From Platanthera guangdongensis (Eukaryota > Streptophyta > Magnoliopsida > Asparagales > Orchidaceae), in contig CM077163.1 of NCBI GenBank assembly GCA_039583875.1, positions 232,182,646-232,246,645 of the forward strand: a stretch of DNA of 64,000 bases, read 5' to 3'. The notes under the pieces were generated by a model. The model worked only from the letters and a program-made list of their open reading frames with translations. It was not told the origin of the DNA and searched no databases. A program made the position numbers and the translations under genes. Each line of letters begins with the position of its first letter. The stretch's first letter is position 1. Below are positions 21,704-32,984 of the stretch, one piece after another.

Positions 21704-24599
21704 ATTATCCTCACCTCACACACCGTTATAGTGACAGGCACCACCCCTTTTGTTACCTTTCCCCATCCTTCATCACCAAAGACCACCCTCCTTATCACTA
21801 CCTCCCTTCCCGGCTCCCGCAGTCCCACCCATCATTTGTTAGGGGTTGTCCAGACAAGGACATCCCCGCGCTTCGGTTCATCATCTTCCCCAGGTGTTAT
21901 AGTTACATGTTTGCTAATTGATCTTGTATTAATTTGCAAAGTTTATTTGCATTGCATTTGAAATTATTTGCACTCTAATCGTAGTGGGTCAAAGTTCTAA
22001 TTTTTGAAATTAAAGTTCTTTTTATTCATGTGTTTGCAGCGTAAATTCATAGTTATTCAATTAATCATTGACAGTTTTATTTGGACTCTATTTTGCATGT
22101 CTGCATCATTTAAACTTGGGTAGATTTACCCCCAACACCACGTGTTGACTAAGAGATTAACCAAGATTAATTACTTAATCGGGCACTTCAAAAAATTCAT
22201 AATGAAATCGACATGAACAAGGAAGAGACGGTTTAGGCTAGAAAATGAGAGAGAAGAAGAATTTTGGGACAATTTTTTATTTTACTTTTTCCTTTTTCAA
22301 TGTCATTATTTATAAAGTACGAGTCCTACGGATACAAAATAAACAAAAAAATAACACACTCGGCACTATTCTATTTAGCGCTAAAATGTTTAAATAAGGT
22401 GAAAGGCAACACTTACTCTTGGACGTGTTTATCTTGTAACATTCATAAATTTTAATTTTAGCTTGATTTAGAAATTTGCGAGGGCGTAATACATTTAATT
22501 AGAAATGCTAAGGAGTAATGTCATAATTGTAATAAGAAGGGATTCTAACCTAATAATTCCTCCCCCTCCATTAAAATTTTGAGTCACGGGTATTTCCCCC
22601 ACTATTAGGAAACTGAGGGTCATGTCTCACTTACCCTCGTGAATTTCCCGTCCCGCGGCCCCAAGCGAGTGGAATTAGGTTTTTTCTCCTTTTGTTCCAA
22701 ACGGCCGACAAACCAGGCGCTTCTCTCCCTCGTTCCAATACGTCGACAGAAGCTCTCCCTACAACAGTCCTCTCGGCTAGCCAAGGACAACGATAGAAAG
22801 ACCTTGCGTCATCTTCTTCTTGCCCTAGACAACCGGTCAAATCCTCTTTTTGAACGATCGATCTTTCTGGTTGGAGATCTACCTCCTTTGCAAGTATCGA
22901 GCCTAGACGACGTCAAACAATTGTTTCCCCAAAAGAAGCCAGCTTCTATGGCCATGACCGACCCCTTCCGGCGTTTCTAACGAGGTATTCGTCATTTCCC
23001 TCTCTTTCATTATAGTTGGTGCCCTCATTCACTCTAGTTCAGAGCTTCCATTAGATCTTTATGATGGTTATACAGCTGATCCTCTCTGACAGTCATGGTT
23101 TTGGATCGGCAACTTCCAGTTTAAGCTTTGTCATTTTCGTTTCTGAAACCGTAAACCTTTTTTTAATCGATTTAAGTAAAATGTGCTTGATAAGGGTATG
23201 TAGCTGACTCCTTGTGGACTTTATTTCATTTTTATTTATCTTACCTTTCACTTAAATTTAGATTTTCATGGTAATATTAGAAGTTCAGAATGATTTTGCA
23301 TGCATTTTTGTTGTGTTCTGTCGGGTTAGGGCAAGGTAAGAAACTTTTCCCTTGATAATTTTTGAATCAATTTGCTCTTCGCTGTCTTAGGAAAGGATTT
23401 TCCCTAAATTTCAGGAAAACCATAGTAGTGTTAAACAGAGATTTTAGAGAGTAATCAGAAGAGTTTTGCAATTTCCAATTAAATTCAGAGAAATCATGTC
23501 TCCATGTCGCTTTTATGAACACCGCAACACAAAGGTAAGAAATTCTATTCCTTTTGCTTAGACATACCACGCAGTTCAAAGTATGCGTTTTCCCCTTATA
23601 GTTAGGAAATGATGTGGAAAGGATATGAAATTGTATTTATCAAACTTCTATCATCTATGAGAATAAGAAAACACAAATCCAGTGTTTGTCACAATAATAC
23701 GAACAAGACATGCTAGAACGTAAGAATCACAATAATACAAACAAGGCATGCTAGAACATAAGAATCACAATAATACGAACAAGGCAGGCTAGAATATAAG
23801 AATCACAATAATACAAACAAGGCATGCTAGAATGTAAGAAATGCTTTTCTTTTCAATTACACACATTATGAATTTCGTAAACTAGCAAATTATATGTGAT
23901 CATGTACCTCTTTATAAGCGTAAGAACGATACGAAAAACACGGGTAAATGTATGTGAACTGTGAAGCGCATAATTATTATGAGATACAATCTAAAATGCA
24001 AAGATAACAAAGTATGTAATCCGGAGATTTAAAATGGCGTAAGACGTATGTTCCCTTAAGATTAATCATATCACCACTAGTATAAAGGTAAAAGAATAAT
24101 GGAACACTTAATTTAAAATTAGTGGCTTTAAGCGGGTGTTTTTTTTGTTGTTCGTGCCAACCACTATAAGAACACAAATAGGAGGTATGATCGAGGGTTC
24201 CTTTCGTGATTGATAGAGGCACACTATCTTACTCATAGGACGTAGCAAACCATATGAGCCTCGAATTGGGAATTCAACACCATATAGAAAAATTATTAGA
24301 TGTGAGTCCGTGTCTGCGACCAAGACGCACTAGGGCACCTATGTTCTTCATTGGGGACTCAAATCACTAAATTGTGCCTAAGAATTTATTTCACTAAGAA
24401 TAAGAAGAAAGAATACATAAGATATCTCAATTCTAAATACAAGCGGGAACCTAGAATTCTTATACTTTAATGATTCCAAAATTAGAGAGAAATTTGGTAT
24501 AAGATCAAGAAATAGAAAAGATATTTAAGTTTGCAAGTACTTTTATAGAAAAACTTACATAAAACTATAATATACATTTCTTTATCATGAAATGCTATT
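21704..24599. other. Intergenic DNA
   Basis: Mostly AT-rich. A GC-richer stretch at 22630-22980 has an open frame of 113 codons with no recognisable domain, and it could be an untranslated leader of a decayed gene. Nothing else is supported apart from the small repeat at 23691-23842. Confidence 0.4.
23691..23842 (+). repeat. 38-bp tandem repeat, four copies
   Basis: Units begin ACAATAATAC at 23691, 23729, 23767 and 23805, each followed by AACAAGGCATGCTAGAA-type sequence with few differences. There are no spacers, so it is a minisatellite. Confidence 0.9.
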
Positions 24600-24617
24600 T
24601 TAAAGCATGCACGTATA

Positions 24618-24889
24618 ACAACAACACTCAAGCCTTTATCCCACTATAGTAGGGTCGGCTATATGGATCTTTTGTCGTCATTGTGCCCTATCTTTTGTCA
24701 TAATCTCACTAATGCCTAAGTACATCATCTCTTTCCTGAGTTTCATTCCAAGTCTTTATTGGTCTACCTCTCCCTCATTTAACATGCTCACAACGCCTAG
24801 CATGTGCCTCTAATGGTCTTCTTTATACGTGTCCAAACCAACTTAGTCGAGCTCCTCGCATCTTCTCTACCATTGGTACTACTCCTGTC
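24618..24889 (-). mobile_element. 5'-truncated RTE-type LINE insertion, reverse orientation
   Basis: This is the reverse complement of the same RTE 3' end as at 10298-10637: a TTGTTGTTAT-type tail, CCACTATAGTAGGGTCG-like 3' UTR and the RT C-terminal blocks, with stops. Target duplications of 18 bp with one mismatch lie at 24600-24617 and 24890-24907 (core TTAAAGCATGCAC). Confidence 0.9.
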
Positions 24890-25319
24890 TTAAAGCATGC
24901 ACATATATTTTATTTAAATTAGTTTAGTGTCACTAAGAGGAATAATTTTTCTTACTTCCTAGCTGGCCTGATCCCATCTTCCAACATCTCTTTTAAGGGG
25001 TCACGTGCCGGGAGATACGCCTAGGATAAGCTTCTAAGGATTTCTACCTTTATTTTGTTTTTCCTTTAAATTGTTATATTATCTATTTATGAACTCAGTT
25101 GTATCAAACTCATTTTAAGTTTCAATATTTCAGATTATTTTATCATTTCAATTCTAGTTGATACTGTGATTCAGATTTTGAGGTATTTCTTTTACCTTAA
25201 CTCCAATTTAAAAAAAAATCGCCGTGTACTTTAGATATGACCTGCTAAGTATTAATTGATCTTAAATCAAGTAGGGGTGTTACATATGCCACTATGTTGC
25301 TCCGTTCCTATATGTTTGG

Positions 25320-25973
25320 TGTACAACCCCATATTCGATGAGTGGACCCCATCAGATGCGCGAGCGAAGCAGTTTGGCTTGTACTCGCCCGAGGCCTAAA
25401 GAGGGGCACTCACCAGTTCTCGCCAAGCTGGGCGAACGGCCGCCCAGCCAAGCACTCGCCTCCCCAAAGAGCTTCAAGGCGGCGAATGCGTCGTGCTCCC
25501 GGCATTCGCCCCTTCAGCCGAGTGGTGCTCTCACAAATCATCCGTCCAGTAGGGTCCAGAGGCAAATTACCTGGATGCCCTCAGATGACTGCATCTAGCC
25601 ATTCAGAACAGCGGAGTTACGTTGTTGGCAGACCAATTTGAACTGCATATAGCCGTTTAGAACAACGAATATTGGCTGTTGGCAGACCGTTTTCAGAAAA
25701 CTATAAATAGACTTAATGGGGTACCTCAGAAGACATGCTTTTCTTGTGCCCCGGTCTTCTTGTCCTTTCTGAGTTATCCTTAGCTCGACATTTGGCTAAG
25801 AAGGGGAAGCGCTCTAAGATCTTCTGGATGTGTGGTGGGTTCTCCACGTCGAGCCCTTGGGTCTGTTCCCTGTTCCATTTCCTTAGTCGTTCGGCTCGCG
25901 GGAGAGAAGTACGTGTGTGATCACCCCTTCCCCAAGGGTGAACTCCACAGAGACCGAATTCTCGGTTTCAACA
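25320..25973 (+). mobile_element. Solo LTR of the Tat-type Gypsy family
   Basis: It starts TGTACAACCCCATATTCG and ends TCTCGGTTTCAACA, as do the LTRs at 28589, 31906 and 42401. A TATA-like CTATAAATAG and the transcribed GGTGGG...CTCCACAGAGACCGA block are present. Perfect 5-bp duplications TTTGG lie at 25315-25319 and 25974-25978. No primer site or internal region follows, so this is the product of LTR-LTR recombination. Confidence 0.93.
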
Positions 25974-26105
25974 TTTGGGGCAAAATGATGAAGCCATTAT
26001 TGAATTGAACTTTATCTAGAACTCCTTGGGTACTAAAATAAGTTAAATAAAATCACCACTTGTACCAAGTCAATCCAGTGTTAAATGTCCTGCATAAGTG
26101 TCACA

Positions 26106-26295
26106 CATGTCGACGGCTCTTCAAGGATGAGGTCAATGAACTCTTCAAATACCTCTTGCACCAATGCGGGTGTTTCCTCTATTCTGGCACAAACAGCAAA
26201 CATGTCAACAACTCTTTAAGGATGAGGTCAATGAACTCTTCAAGTATCTCTTGCACCAATGCAAGTATTCCCTCTCCACCAGTAGAACTCTTCAA
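26106..26295 (+). repeat. 95-bp tandem duplication
   Basis: CATGTCGACGGCTCTTCAAG at 26106 recurs as CATGTCAACAACTCTTTAAG at 26201, and both continue with GGATGAGGTCAATGAACTCT and TCTTGCACCAATGC. Short open frames cross it, but no domain is recognisable. Confidence 0.8.
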
Positions 26296-27185
26296 TCCCT
26301 TGTTTTATAGTCAACACAAGCATTTCTTGCGTTGACTTGACTTCCTTCTCAGCTTACTCTAATTTACAATATCAATTAATGGCATAAATGCATTCTTGTA
26401 TTCCAATTCAAGTTTTTTCGGAGTGTCTTTCTTGGAAAAAAATAGATGTGAACTTTAATCCATACTCTTCACCTGATATGAGTTGAGTCCCTCATCATGC
26501 TTAGTGCTAGCATCCGTTTTCATGGCCTATCGAGCAACATGTAACAAAAATTGAGTTCATCCAAGATGTAGCGGAGAATTTTGTGGCATTTGGTACACCT
26601 ATAGAGAAAGATCTTAAGCATCACTCCTTCACCTGAATACTACGTGATGAGGATCCACAAGACAGTGGAACGCGAGTTTTGGGCCCGTTCAGGACTAATT
26701 TGTCATTTGTCAAATTTGACGTTGCACGATGGATGATTCGAGTCCACGGTTGCATACAGAACGTCGTTTGGGCATTGGTGTGTGATTTCTTTTATTTCTT
26801 GATGTATTAGTGTGATCGTATACTTATCGTGGACGGAGAATCATATCTGTCCATCCTAAGTAGGTTTTAATATAAATAAGAAGGTATTGACAGCCATCAT
26901 GGGGATCGCAAATTTTGGATAGCTTCTTCCTTGACCCGCCAATCATTCGCAATGTCGACTCCCAGGTAATCTTCCTCCTCTATGTTTTCCCTCATTTTCC
27001 TTTGTATCCAACACATCCTATCCCTGAACTACAACAGCCAAACCCTCCAAAATTCCTCCCTGCAGTAAATCGTGACTCTTTCAGACACTTTCAAGCGTAG
27101 GCAACCACAACCCGCTTCCTAAACAACCAAACAATACCTTCCCAACTCAATATCCGATCACTTCAAACCAACATCCACCACCCAA

Positions 27186-27773
27186 CAGCGCCTTTCCAAC
27201 TTCCTAAACAGCCCAACGACACCTTCTCAACATCCAACCACAGACGACTTCCTAAAGCAGCCCAACAACACCTTCCCAACTCAACGCCAAACACCCAAGA
27301 CCCTTTCCCTTACAGACGACCATTCCTCAAGGTCGGCACCCTCCACACCCCAAAAGGGCTAGAGTCTACCACCTATCAGGCCATTCTAGGGCCGGTCAAC
27401 CAACTTCTTGTGCCTAGGTCCTTCGCCAACCATCCCTTGTCCCATCATTTCAAAACTAAAACCCTAAAACCTTTCCAACTTCCTAAACAACCCAACGACA
27501 CCTTCCCAACATCGAACCACACCTTCCCAACATCGAACCACAGACGACTTCCTAAAACATCCCAGCAACATCTTCCCAACTCAACACTGAACACCCAAGC
27601 CCCTTCCCCTACAGCCGACCATTCCTCAAGGACGCCACCCTCCATGCCCTAAAAGAGCTACCGTCTACCACCTTTCAAAGCATTCTAGGGCCGTTCAAAC
27701 CATTTTTTACGCCTAGGTCATTCGCCAACCCTCCCATGTCCCATCATTTCAAAACTAAAACCCTAAAACCCAT
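27186..27773 (+). repeat. About 290-bp tandem duplication, C/A-rich
   Basis: Two adjacent copies share CTTCCTAAACA.CCCAACGAC, AACACCCAAG, GACCATTCCTCAAGG, CATTCTAGGGCCG and CCCATCATTTCAAAACTAAA and end in AACCCTAAAAC. Each has internal short AACATC.AACCACA repeats. No gene is evident. Confidence 0.8.
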
Positions 27774-28583
27774 GTCCAGCTACTAACAACCCACAAACAA
27801 TGTTGCCTCCTCTCAAACGACCACCATCCAGTAACTATCAACTCTCAGGATCGTCACCACTGCTCCCATGATCATCAGATCTCCACGCCCTTGCCACTGA
27901 CCCCTCTATACGTGATTTTATTATTTGGTTTTATTGTTTTTCAACATTAATGTATGAACTGATTACTTATATTATTATGGACACCAATTTATGTTCTTTG
28001 TTTTGTGACTAATCATGATTTGCAGGACTTATTCGCTCGCGCATTTAACACACGGCCCTCCAACTGGAGAAAAGTATAGCTTCTTCATTTGATTAAATTA
28101 CTTGCATATTGCTTGTATTATTGCTAGTGTTTTATACAATAATTGTTGGATCACTCTTTACATACATGCATCATTCTAGGATTTGATTTCTCTCACACTA
28201 CACCAAAGGTTTGTGTTGTTAGATTTCACTTTCACAACCTACCCTGCGCCACTACGTAATTGTTCGACAGTCGGGATGTGCTTCAAACTTCAGGATAAAT
28301 GCTTCATCCACATGTTGAGTTACAATGCTCTCTTGATTCGCATTGTCCATAAGAATAATAAGCCACTTAACATTGATAGTGCGCTTGGTGTTGAGCAACC
28401 TGTTCCTTTATGTCACTAGCCTTTGGTGTAATCAAGATGTTTTGAATCATCCCTGATCCCACTAGTAACCTCCTCATAAGAATCGATTGGAATGAATGCA
28501 TCATCATTGCAATAATCACATTTTAGTACCACGCAATTGGCATACGCCATATGCTTCCAGTGCGAGCTTTCACTTGAATGATG
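27774..28583. other. Intergenic DNA
   Basis: No supported gene. An open frame of 78 codons at 28183-28419 has no recognisable features. Confidence 0.4.
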
Positions 28584-28588
28584 CTCAG

Positions 28589-29652
28589 TGTACAACCTCG
28601 TATTCGCGAAAAGGGGCCCCCAAACGAGGCGTGAGACTTGGTGCGCGTTTTAAGCTTTTTGGGAGTTTTGCACTCCTGGAGGCCAATTTTGGGTGGATCT
28701 GGAGGATATACTAGTAGGGAGAGGAAAAATCTGCCTCCCCCTTGGCCCCTTTTACAGGGCGGGTGCGGCGAGTTGGTCGGCAACCGCCCTGGCTTGCTAG
28801 GTGTGGGGTGGTAGCAGCGGGATCGGCCGGAGGTCGGGGTCCCGCCCCCGGCACCCTAGCCTTGTGCGGGGCGAGACCGGCCGGAGGCCGGGGTCTCGCC
28901 ACTGCTCCGCGGCCTGGCGGGGCGAGACCGGCCGGAGGCCGGGGTCTCGCCCCTGCTCCGTGGCTTGGCGGGGCGAGACCGGCCGGAGGCCGGGGTCTCG
29001 CCCCTGCTCCGCGGCCTGGCGGGGCGAGACCGGCCGGAGGCCGGGGTCTCGCCCCTGCTCCGCGGCCTGGCAGGGCAAAACCGGCCGGAGGCCGGGGTCT
29101 CGCCCCCTGCCCCCCAGTTCTACGGGATTCGCCCGCTCGCTCGGCCCCAAGGTGGAGGAGGAGTGGAGTGGTTTAACCCCCACTCGCCTCAGGTGTCTGG
29201 GGAAGGTGAGGGGGATGGTCTAGCCTCCTTTTACCCCCGGACCTCTTTTGACCATGTTTTTACCATTGTGCCTCTAGGGGTGGAATTACCTCTTTCCCCC
29301 CGGGTGTGGATGTTTTCTATTGGCACATGACCTATTTGTCTTAGGGGTATTTCTGACCTTTTGGTCCCTGGTTTTGGGATAACTATAAATAGACCCTTAG
29401 GGGTGCCTTGGAGGGCAAGACTTCTTCATCCTCTTTCTTCATCCTCCAAGGCACCTAGCTCAGCATTGGCTAGGGAGGGGGAGATCACCAAGGTCTTCCG
29501 GGTGTGAGGTGGGACCTCCACGCTAGAGCCGAGGGTCTGTTCCTAGTTTCTTGAGCCTTTGGTCCGTGTCATTTGCCTGAGTGCGGTAAGTGTGAGGTCA
29601 CCCCTTTTTAGGAACCCCGAACTCCACAGAGACCGATTTCTCGGTTTCAACA
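28589..29652 (+). repeat. 5' LTR of the deleted Tat element, with internal 51-bp minisatellite
   Basis: It starts TGTACAACCTCGTATTCG and ends GGTTTCAACA, and a TATA box CTATAAATAG is present near 29383. About 28810-29110 is a minisatellite with 51-bp period (GCGAGACC at 28871, 28922, 28973, 29024). Confidence 0.93.
28815..29110 (+). repeat. 51-bp GC-rich palindromic minisatellite in the 5' LTR
   Basis: About five to six units are present. Each unit contains GCGAGACC and GGTCTCGC about 20 bp apart around GGCCGGAGGCC, so each can fold into a hairpin. Because 51 is divisible by 3, several frames stay open on both strands, and these are not genes. Confidence 0.88.
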
Positions 29653-29655
29653 TCT

Positions 29656-29673
29656 TGGTGCGGTGAGCGTGGA
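29656..29673 (+). other. Primer binding site of the Tat family
   Basis: TGGTGCGGTGAGCGTGGA begins three bases after the LTR. The identical 18 bases follow the LTR of the complete element at 43093. It begins TGG as expected for pairing with tRNA CCA, but I cannot assign the tRNA. Confidence 0.8.
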
Positions 29674-29707
29674 GAGTGACCAACACAGAAGATCTCGGGA
29701 GAGTGTC

Positions 29708-31158
29708 ATGGCTGGAGATCAGGGAGGTAGCGATGACTCCCGCGAAATCCCCAACCCAGGACCCTTCGTGGGAAGGGAAGAGTTCATGGCATACATCCAA
29801 GACATCATGGAGATGCTGCGAAGTATTGCTTCTCGGGGTGGCAGCTTCACTCCAACCCCACAGGAGCTAGCTCCCCCCCCCCCCCTCTCGACGAGTCGAC
29901 TCACAGGTGTCTAGGCGAGATGACCCCAGGGGGGTGGAGGGAAGCGTACCAGGAAGAAGGCCAAGGAAGGAGAGGATAGGAGATGGGGTCGAGCAAGACC
30001 TCACCGACCGGGAGTTTTTCTCCAGCCCGGCGAGTGTCAGCCTCCTAGGCGAGCAGGTCGCGCGAGTGGAGCACGCGAGACCGTCAAGCAAGGGATCACC
30101 TTTCAGCGAGCTGATTGTCTCAGCCCCAGTTCCCGAGGGGTTCAGGGAGCCTGACATGACTTACTATACCGGGAAGGACGACCCTCTCCAGCACCTGCAG
30201 TGGTTCGAGGATACGGTCTCTATCAGGCCGATGACAAATGCGTTCAAGTGTCGCCTCTTCGCGATCACCTTGAAAGACAAAGCTAGGGACTGGTTCCATC
30301 AACTCCCAACGGGATCTATCAACGGGTTCGAAGACTTGAGCCGAAGCTTTCAGCTTTGCTTCTCTAACTCTAAGAAGAGAAATAAGAGCCCCGAGTCCAT
30401 CTTCCTGATAAGACAGAGGGTGGAGGAGTCCAGGTTCCAAGAAGAGATCCTGGACATCCAGTAAATGTCGGGGTATGCCCTTCATATGACGTTTACAGTG
30501 AGGCTGTGTGAGGGGTTCTTCAAGATGAGTCTGACCCGAAAGGCCCCCTTATCCTTCGAGGAGCTGATGGAAAGGGCGGCAGAGGAGATAACAACTGAGG
30601 CGGCCAACCCGGCGTTTGTCAAGAAGTTGGCAAAGTTAACAGAGGCAGAGTCGAAGGAGCAAGGTGGCTCGAGACATTAGGAGGGGAGAAGGAGAGAGGA
30701 GCAGAGAGCTCAGGGGCTCCAGGGACCTCAAGAAGGTCCAGAGCCAGGTTGGAGGCAACAGGGAGGACCCGTTCAAGGTCCAGGAAGAGGTCTCATCCAA
30801 GGTGCGGGGAATTTCAGGGAGGCCAAGGGAGGTTCAACTTCCAAAGGCAAGCCCCTAGGCAGCTCCTACCGCCACCGCAGCAAGCAATGACGATTGGTCG
30901 AAGGGAGAGGAGGAACCACGCGGGAAGGAGAAGAGTCAGAGTAGAATTACCCTACTGTGAGTTCTACCAGGAGGAAGGTCATGTAACAGTTACTTGCCCC
31001 GAATTCCTGGAGTTGAGAAGGACAAGAACTCCGGCACCACAACCTCAACAGCCTCAACAAGCGCAAGATCCGGTGCGGATTGAAGAAGTCCAACCCGAGG
31101 CAGCAGGGGAGAGATGTGAGGACAGAGTTGATATGGGCACCCGGGGAGGGATCCGATG
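29708..31158 (+). pseudogene. Tat gag with frameshift and stop
   Basis: The start is ATG 29708 (MAGDQGGSDDSREI). The frame is lost in a C-run at about 29875-29886 and resumes in the frame from 29907. The capsid core shows PEGFREPDMTYYTGKDDP, QWFEDTVSIRPMTNAFKCRL and KDKARDWFHQLP. A TAA at 30462 interrupts it, and the same frame goes on to LSFEELMERAAEEITTEAAN. A knuckle-like CEFYQEEGHVTVTC near 30955 has Tyr at the second ligand position. Gag would form the capsid, and this copy is broken at least twice. Confidence 0.85.
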
Positions 31159-31279
31159 ATTCACGAGGGAAGAGGGAGGTAGGAAAGAAGTGGATCATCA
31201 CTTGTAATGAACTTTGCTTGCATTGTATCAACTATGATTGATGACAGGGACCGCCAGAAAATATTTGTGATCTGTGAGT

Positions 31280-31815
31280 AAACCTTACCCCGAGATGACT
31301 CCGCCGATCAGGCTCCCACTAGCTGGTAGGGCAGGTTGATTTCTACCCCAAGGTCGTCTCGTCACACAGGCTCCCATTAGCTGGCTTGACAGGTTGACCA
31401 CTCGGGGAGGCCAAGTGTTTGCTACCCCGAGGCCGTCTCGTCACCCAGGCTCCCATTAGCTGGCTTGACAGGTTGACCCCTCGGGGAGGCCAAGTGTTTG
31501 CTACCCCGAGGCCCTCTCGTCGCCCAGGCTCCCATTAGTTGGCTTGACAGGTTGACCCCTCGGGGAGACCAAGTATTTTCTACCCCGAGGCCGTCTCGTC
31601 GCCCAGGCTCCCATTAGCTGGCTTGACAGGTTGACCCCTCGGGGAGGCCAAGCGTTTTCTACCCCGAGGTCGTCTCGTCACCCAGGCTCCCATTAGCTGG
31701 CTTGACAGGTTGACCCCTCGGGGAGGCCAAGTGTTTTCTACCCCGAGGTCGTCTCGTCGCTCAGTCTCTCATTAGCTGGCTTGACAGGTTGACCCCCCCC
31801 CCCCGGAGGCCAAGT
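31280..31815 (+). repeat. 79-bp tandem array
   Basis: Units starting CTACCCCGAGG lie at 31422, 31501, 31580, 31659 and 31738, with two more degenerate units before. The core ACCCCGAG...CCCAGGCTC.CAT.AGCTGGC...AGGT is shared with the 115-bp and 108-bp units of the complete element, so the arrays are homologous. Confidence 0.9.
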
Positions 31816-31905
31816 GTTTTCGGCTCCAAGAAGGCTACGCGGCGAATACGTTGGGTTGGATGTTTCTTTCCGAGCGTGAAACTCGCTCGAAAAGAGCGGG
31901 GATTG

Positions 31906-32952
31906 TGTACAGCCCCGTATTCGCGAAAAGGGGCCCCCAAACGAGGCGTGAGACTTGATGCGCGTTTTTAAGCTTTTTGGGAGTTTTGCACTCCTGGAGG
32001 CCAATTTTGGGTGGATCTGCAGGATATACTAGTAGGGGGAGGAAAAATCTGCCTCCCCCGGGCCCCTTTTACAGGGCGGGTGCAGCGAGTTGGTCGGCAC
32101 CCGCCCCGGCTTGCTAGGTGTGGGGTGGGAGCAGCGGGACCGGCCGGAGGCCGGGGTCTCGCCCCTGCTCCGCGGCCTGGCGGGGCGAGACCGGCCGGAG
32201 GCCGGGTTCTCGCCCCTGCTCCGCGGCCTGGCGGCGCGAGACCGGCCGGAGGCAGGGGTCTCGCCCCTGCTCCGCGGCCTGGCGGGGCGAGATCGGCCGG
32301 AGGCCGCGGTCTCGCCCCTGCTCCGCAGCCTGGCGGGGCGAGACCGACCGGAGGCCGGGGTCTCGCCCCTGCTCCGCGTCCTGGCGGGGCGAGACCGGCC
32401 GGAGGCCGGGGTCTCGCCCCCTGCCCCCCAGTTCTACGGGATTCGTCCGCTCGCTCGGCCCCAAGGTGGAGGAGGAGTGGAGTGGTTTAACCCCCACTCG
32501 CCTCAGGTGTCCGGGGAAGGTGAGGGGGATGGTCTAGCCTCCTTTTACCCTCGGACCTCTTTTGGCCGTGTTTTTACCGTTGTGCCCCTAGGGGTGGAAT
32601 TACCTCTTTCCCCCGAGTGTGGATGTTTTCTATTGGCACATGACCTATTTGTCTTAGGGGTATTTCTGATCTTTTGGTCTCTGGGTTTGGGATAACTATA
32701 AATAGACCCTTAGGGGTGCCTTGGAGGGCAAGACTTCTTCATCCTCCAAGGAACCTAGCTCAGCATTGGCTAGGGAGGGGGAGATCACCAAGGTCTTCCG
32801 GGTGTGAGGTGAGACCTCCACGCTAAAGCCGAGAGTCTGTTCCTAGTTTCCTGAGCCTTTGGTCTGTGTCATTTGCCTGAGTGCAGTAAGTGTGAGGTCA
32901 CCCCTTTTTAGGGACCCCGAACTCCACAGAGACCGATTTCTCGGTTTCAACA
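31906..32952 (+). repeat. 3' LTR of the deleted Tat element
   Basis: It starts TGTACAGCCCCGTATTCG and carries the same 51-bp minisatellite (about 32125-32420). It ends GGTTTCAACA and is followed by CTCAG. Confidence 0.93.
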
Positions 32953-32984
32953 CTCAGGTTGGTTACATTTGAAACAGTTGTTGA

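Larger units (their letters stand above)
28589..32952 (+). mobile_element. Tat-type Gypsy element lacking protease-RT-integrase
   Basis: LTRs of 1064 bp (28589-29652) and 1047 bp (31906-32952) with perfect CTCAG target duplications (28584-28588, 32953-32957) enclose a primer site, a gag with frameshift and stop, a 79-bp tandem array and a polypurine tract (AAAAGAGCGGGGATTG). Compared with the 42401-56686 element, it lacks everything from protease to integrase and both antisense genes. It could have moved only with proteins from a relative. Confidence 0.95.

Noticed and set aside
22639..22980. 113-codon frame in GC-richer intergenic DNA
   Set aside because: No family recognised, and no splice or promoter context that I could support.
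28742..29330. Open frames of 120-144 codons on both strands in the 5' LTR (and 32011-32695 in the 3' LTR)
   Set aside because: They run through the 51-bp minisatellite, whose length is a multiple of three. Several frames are open at once and no domain is present.
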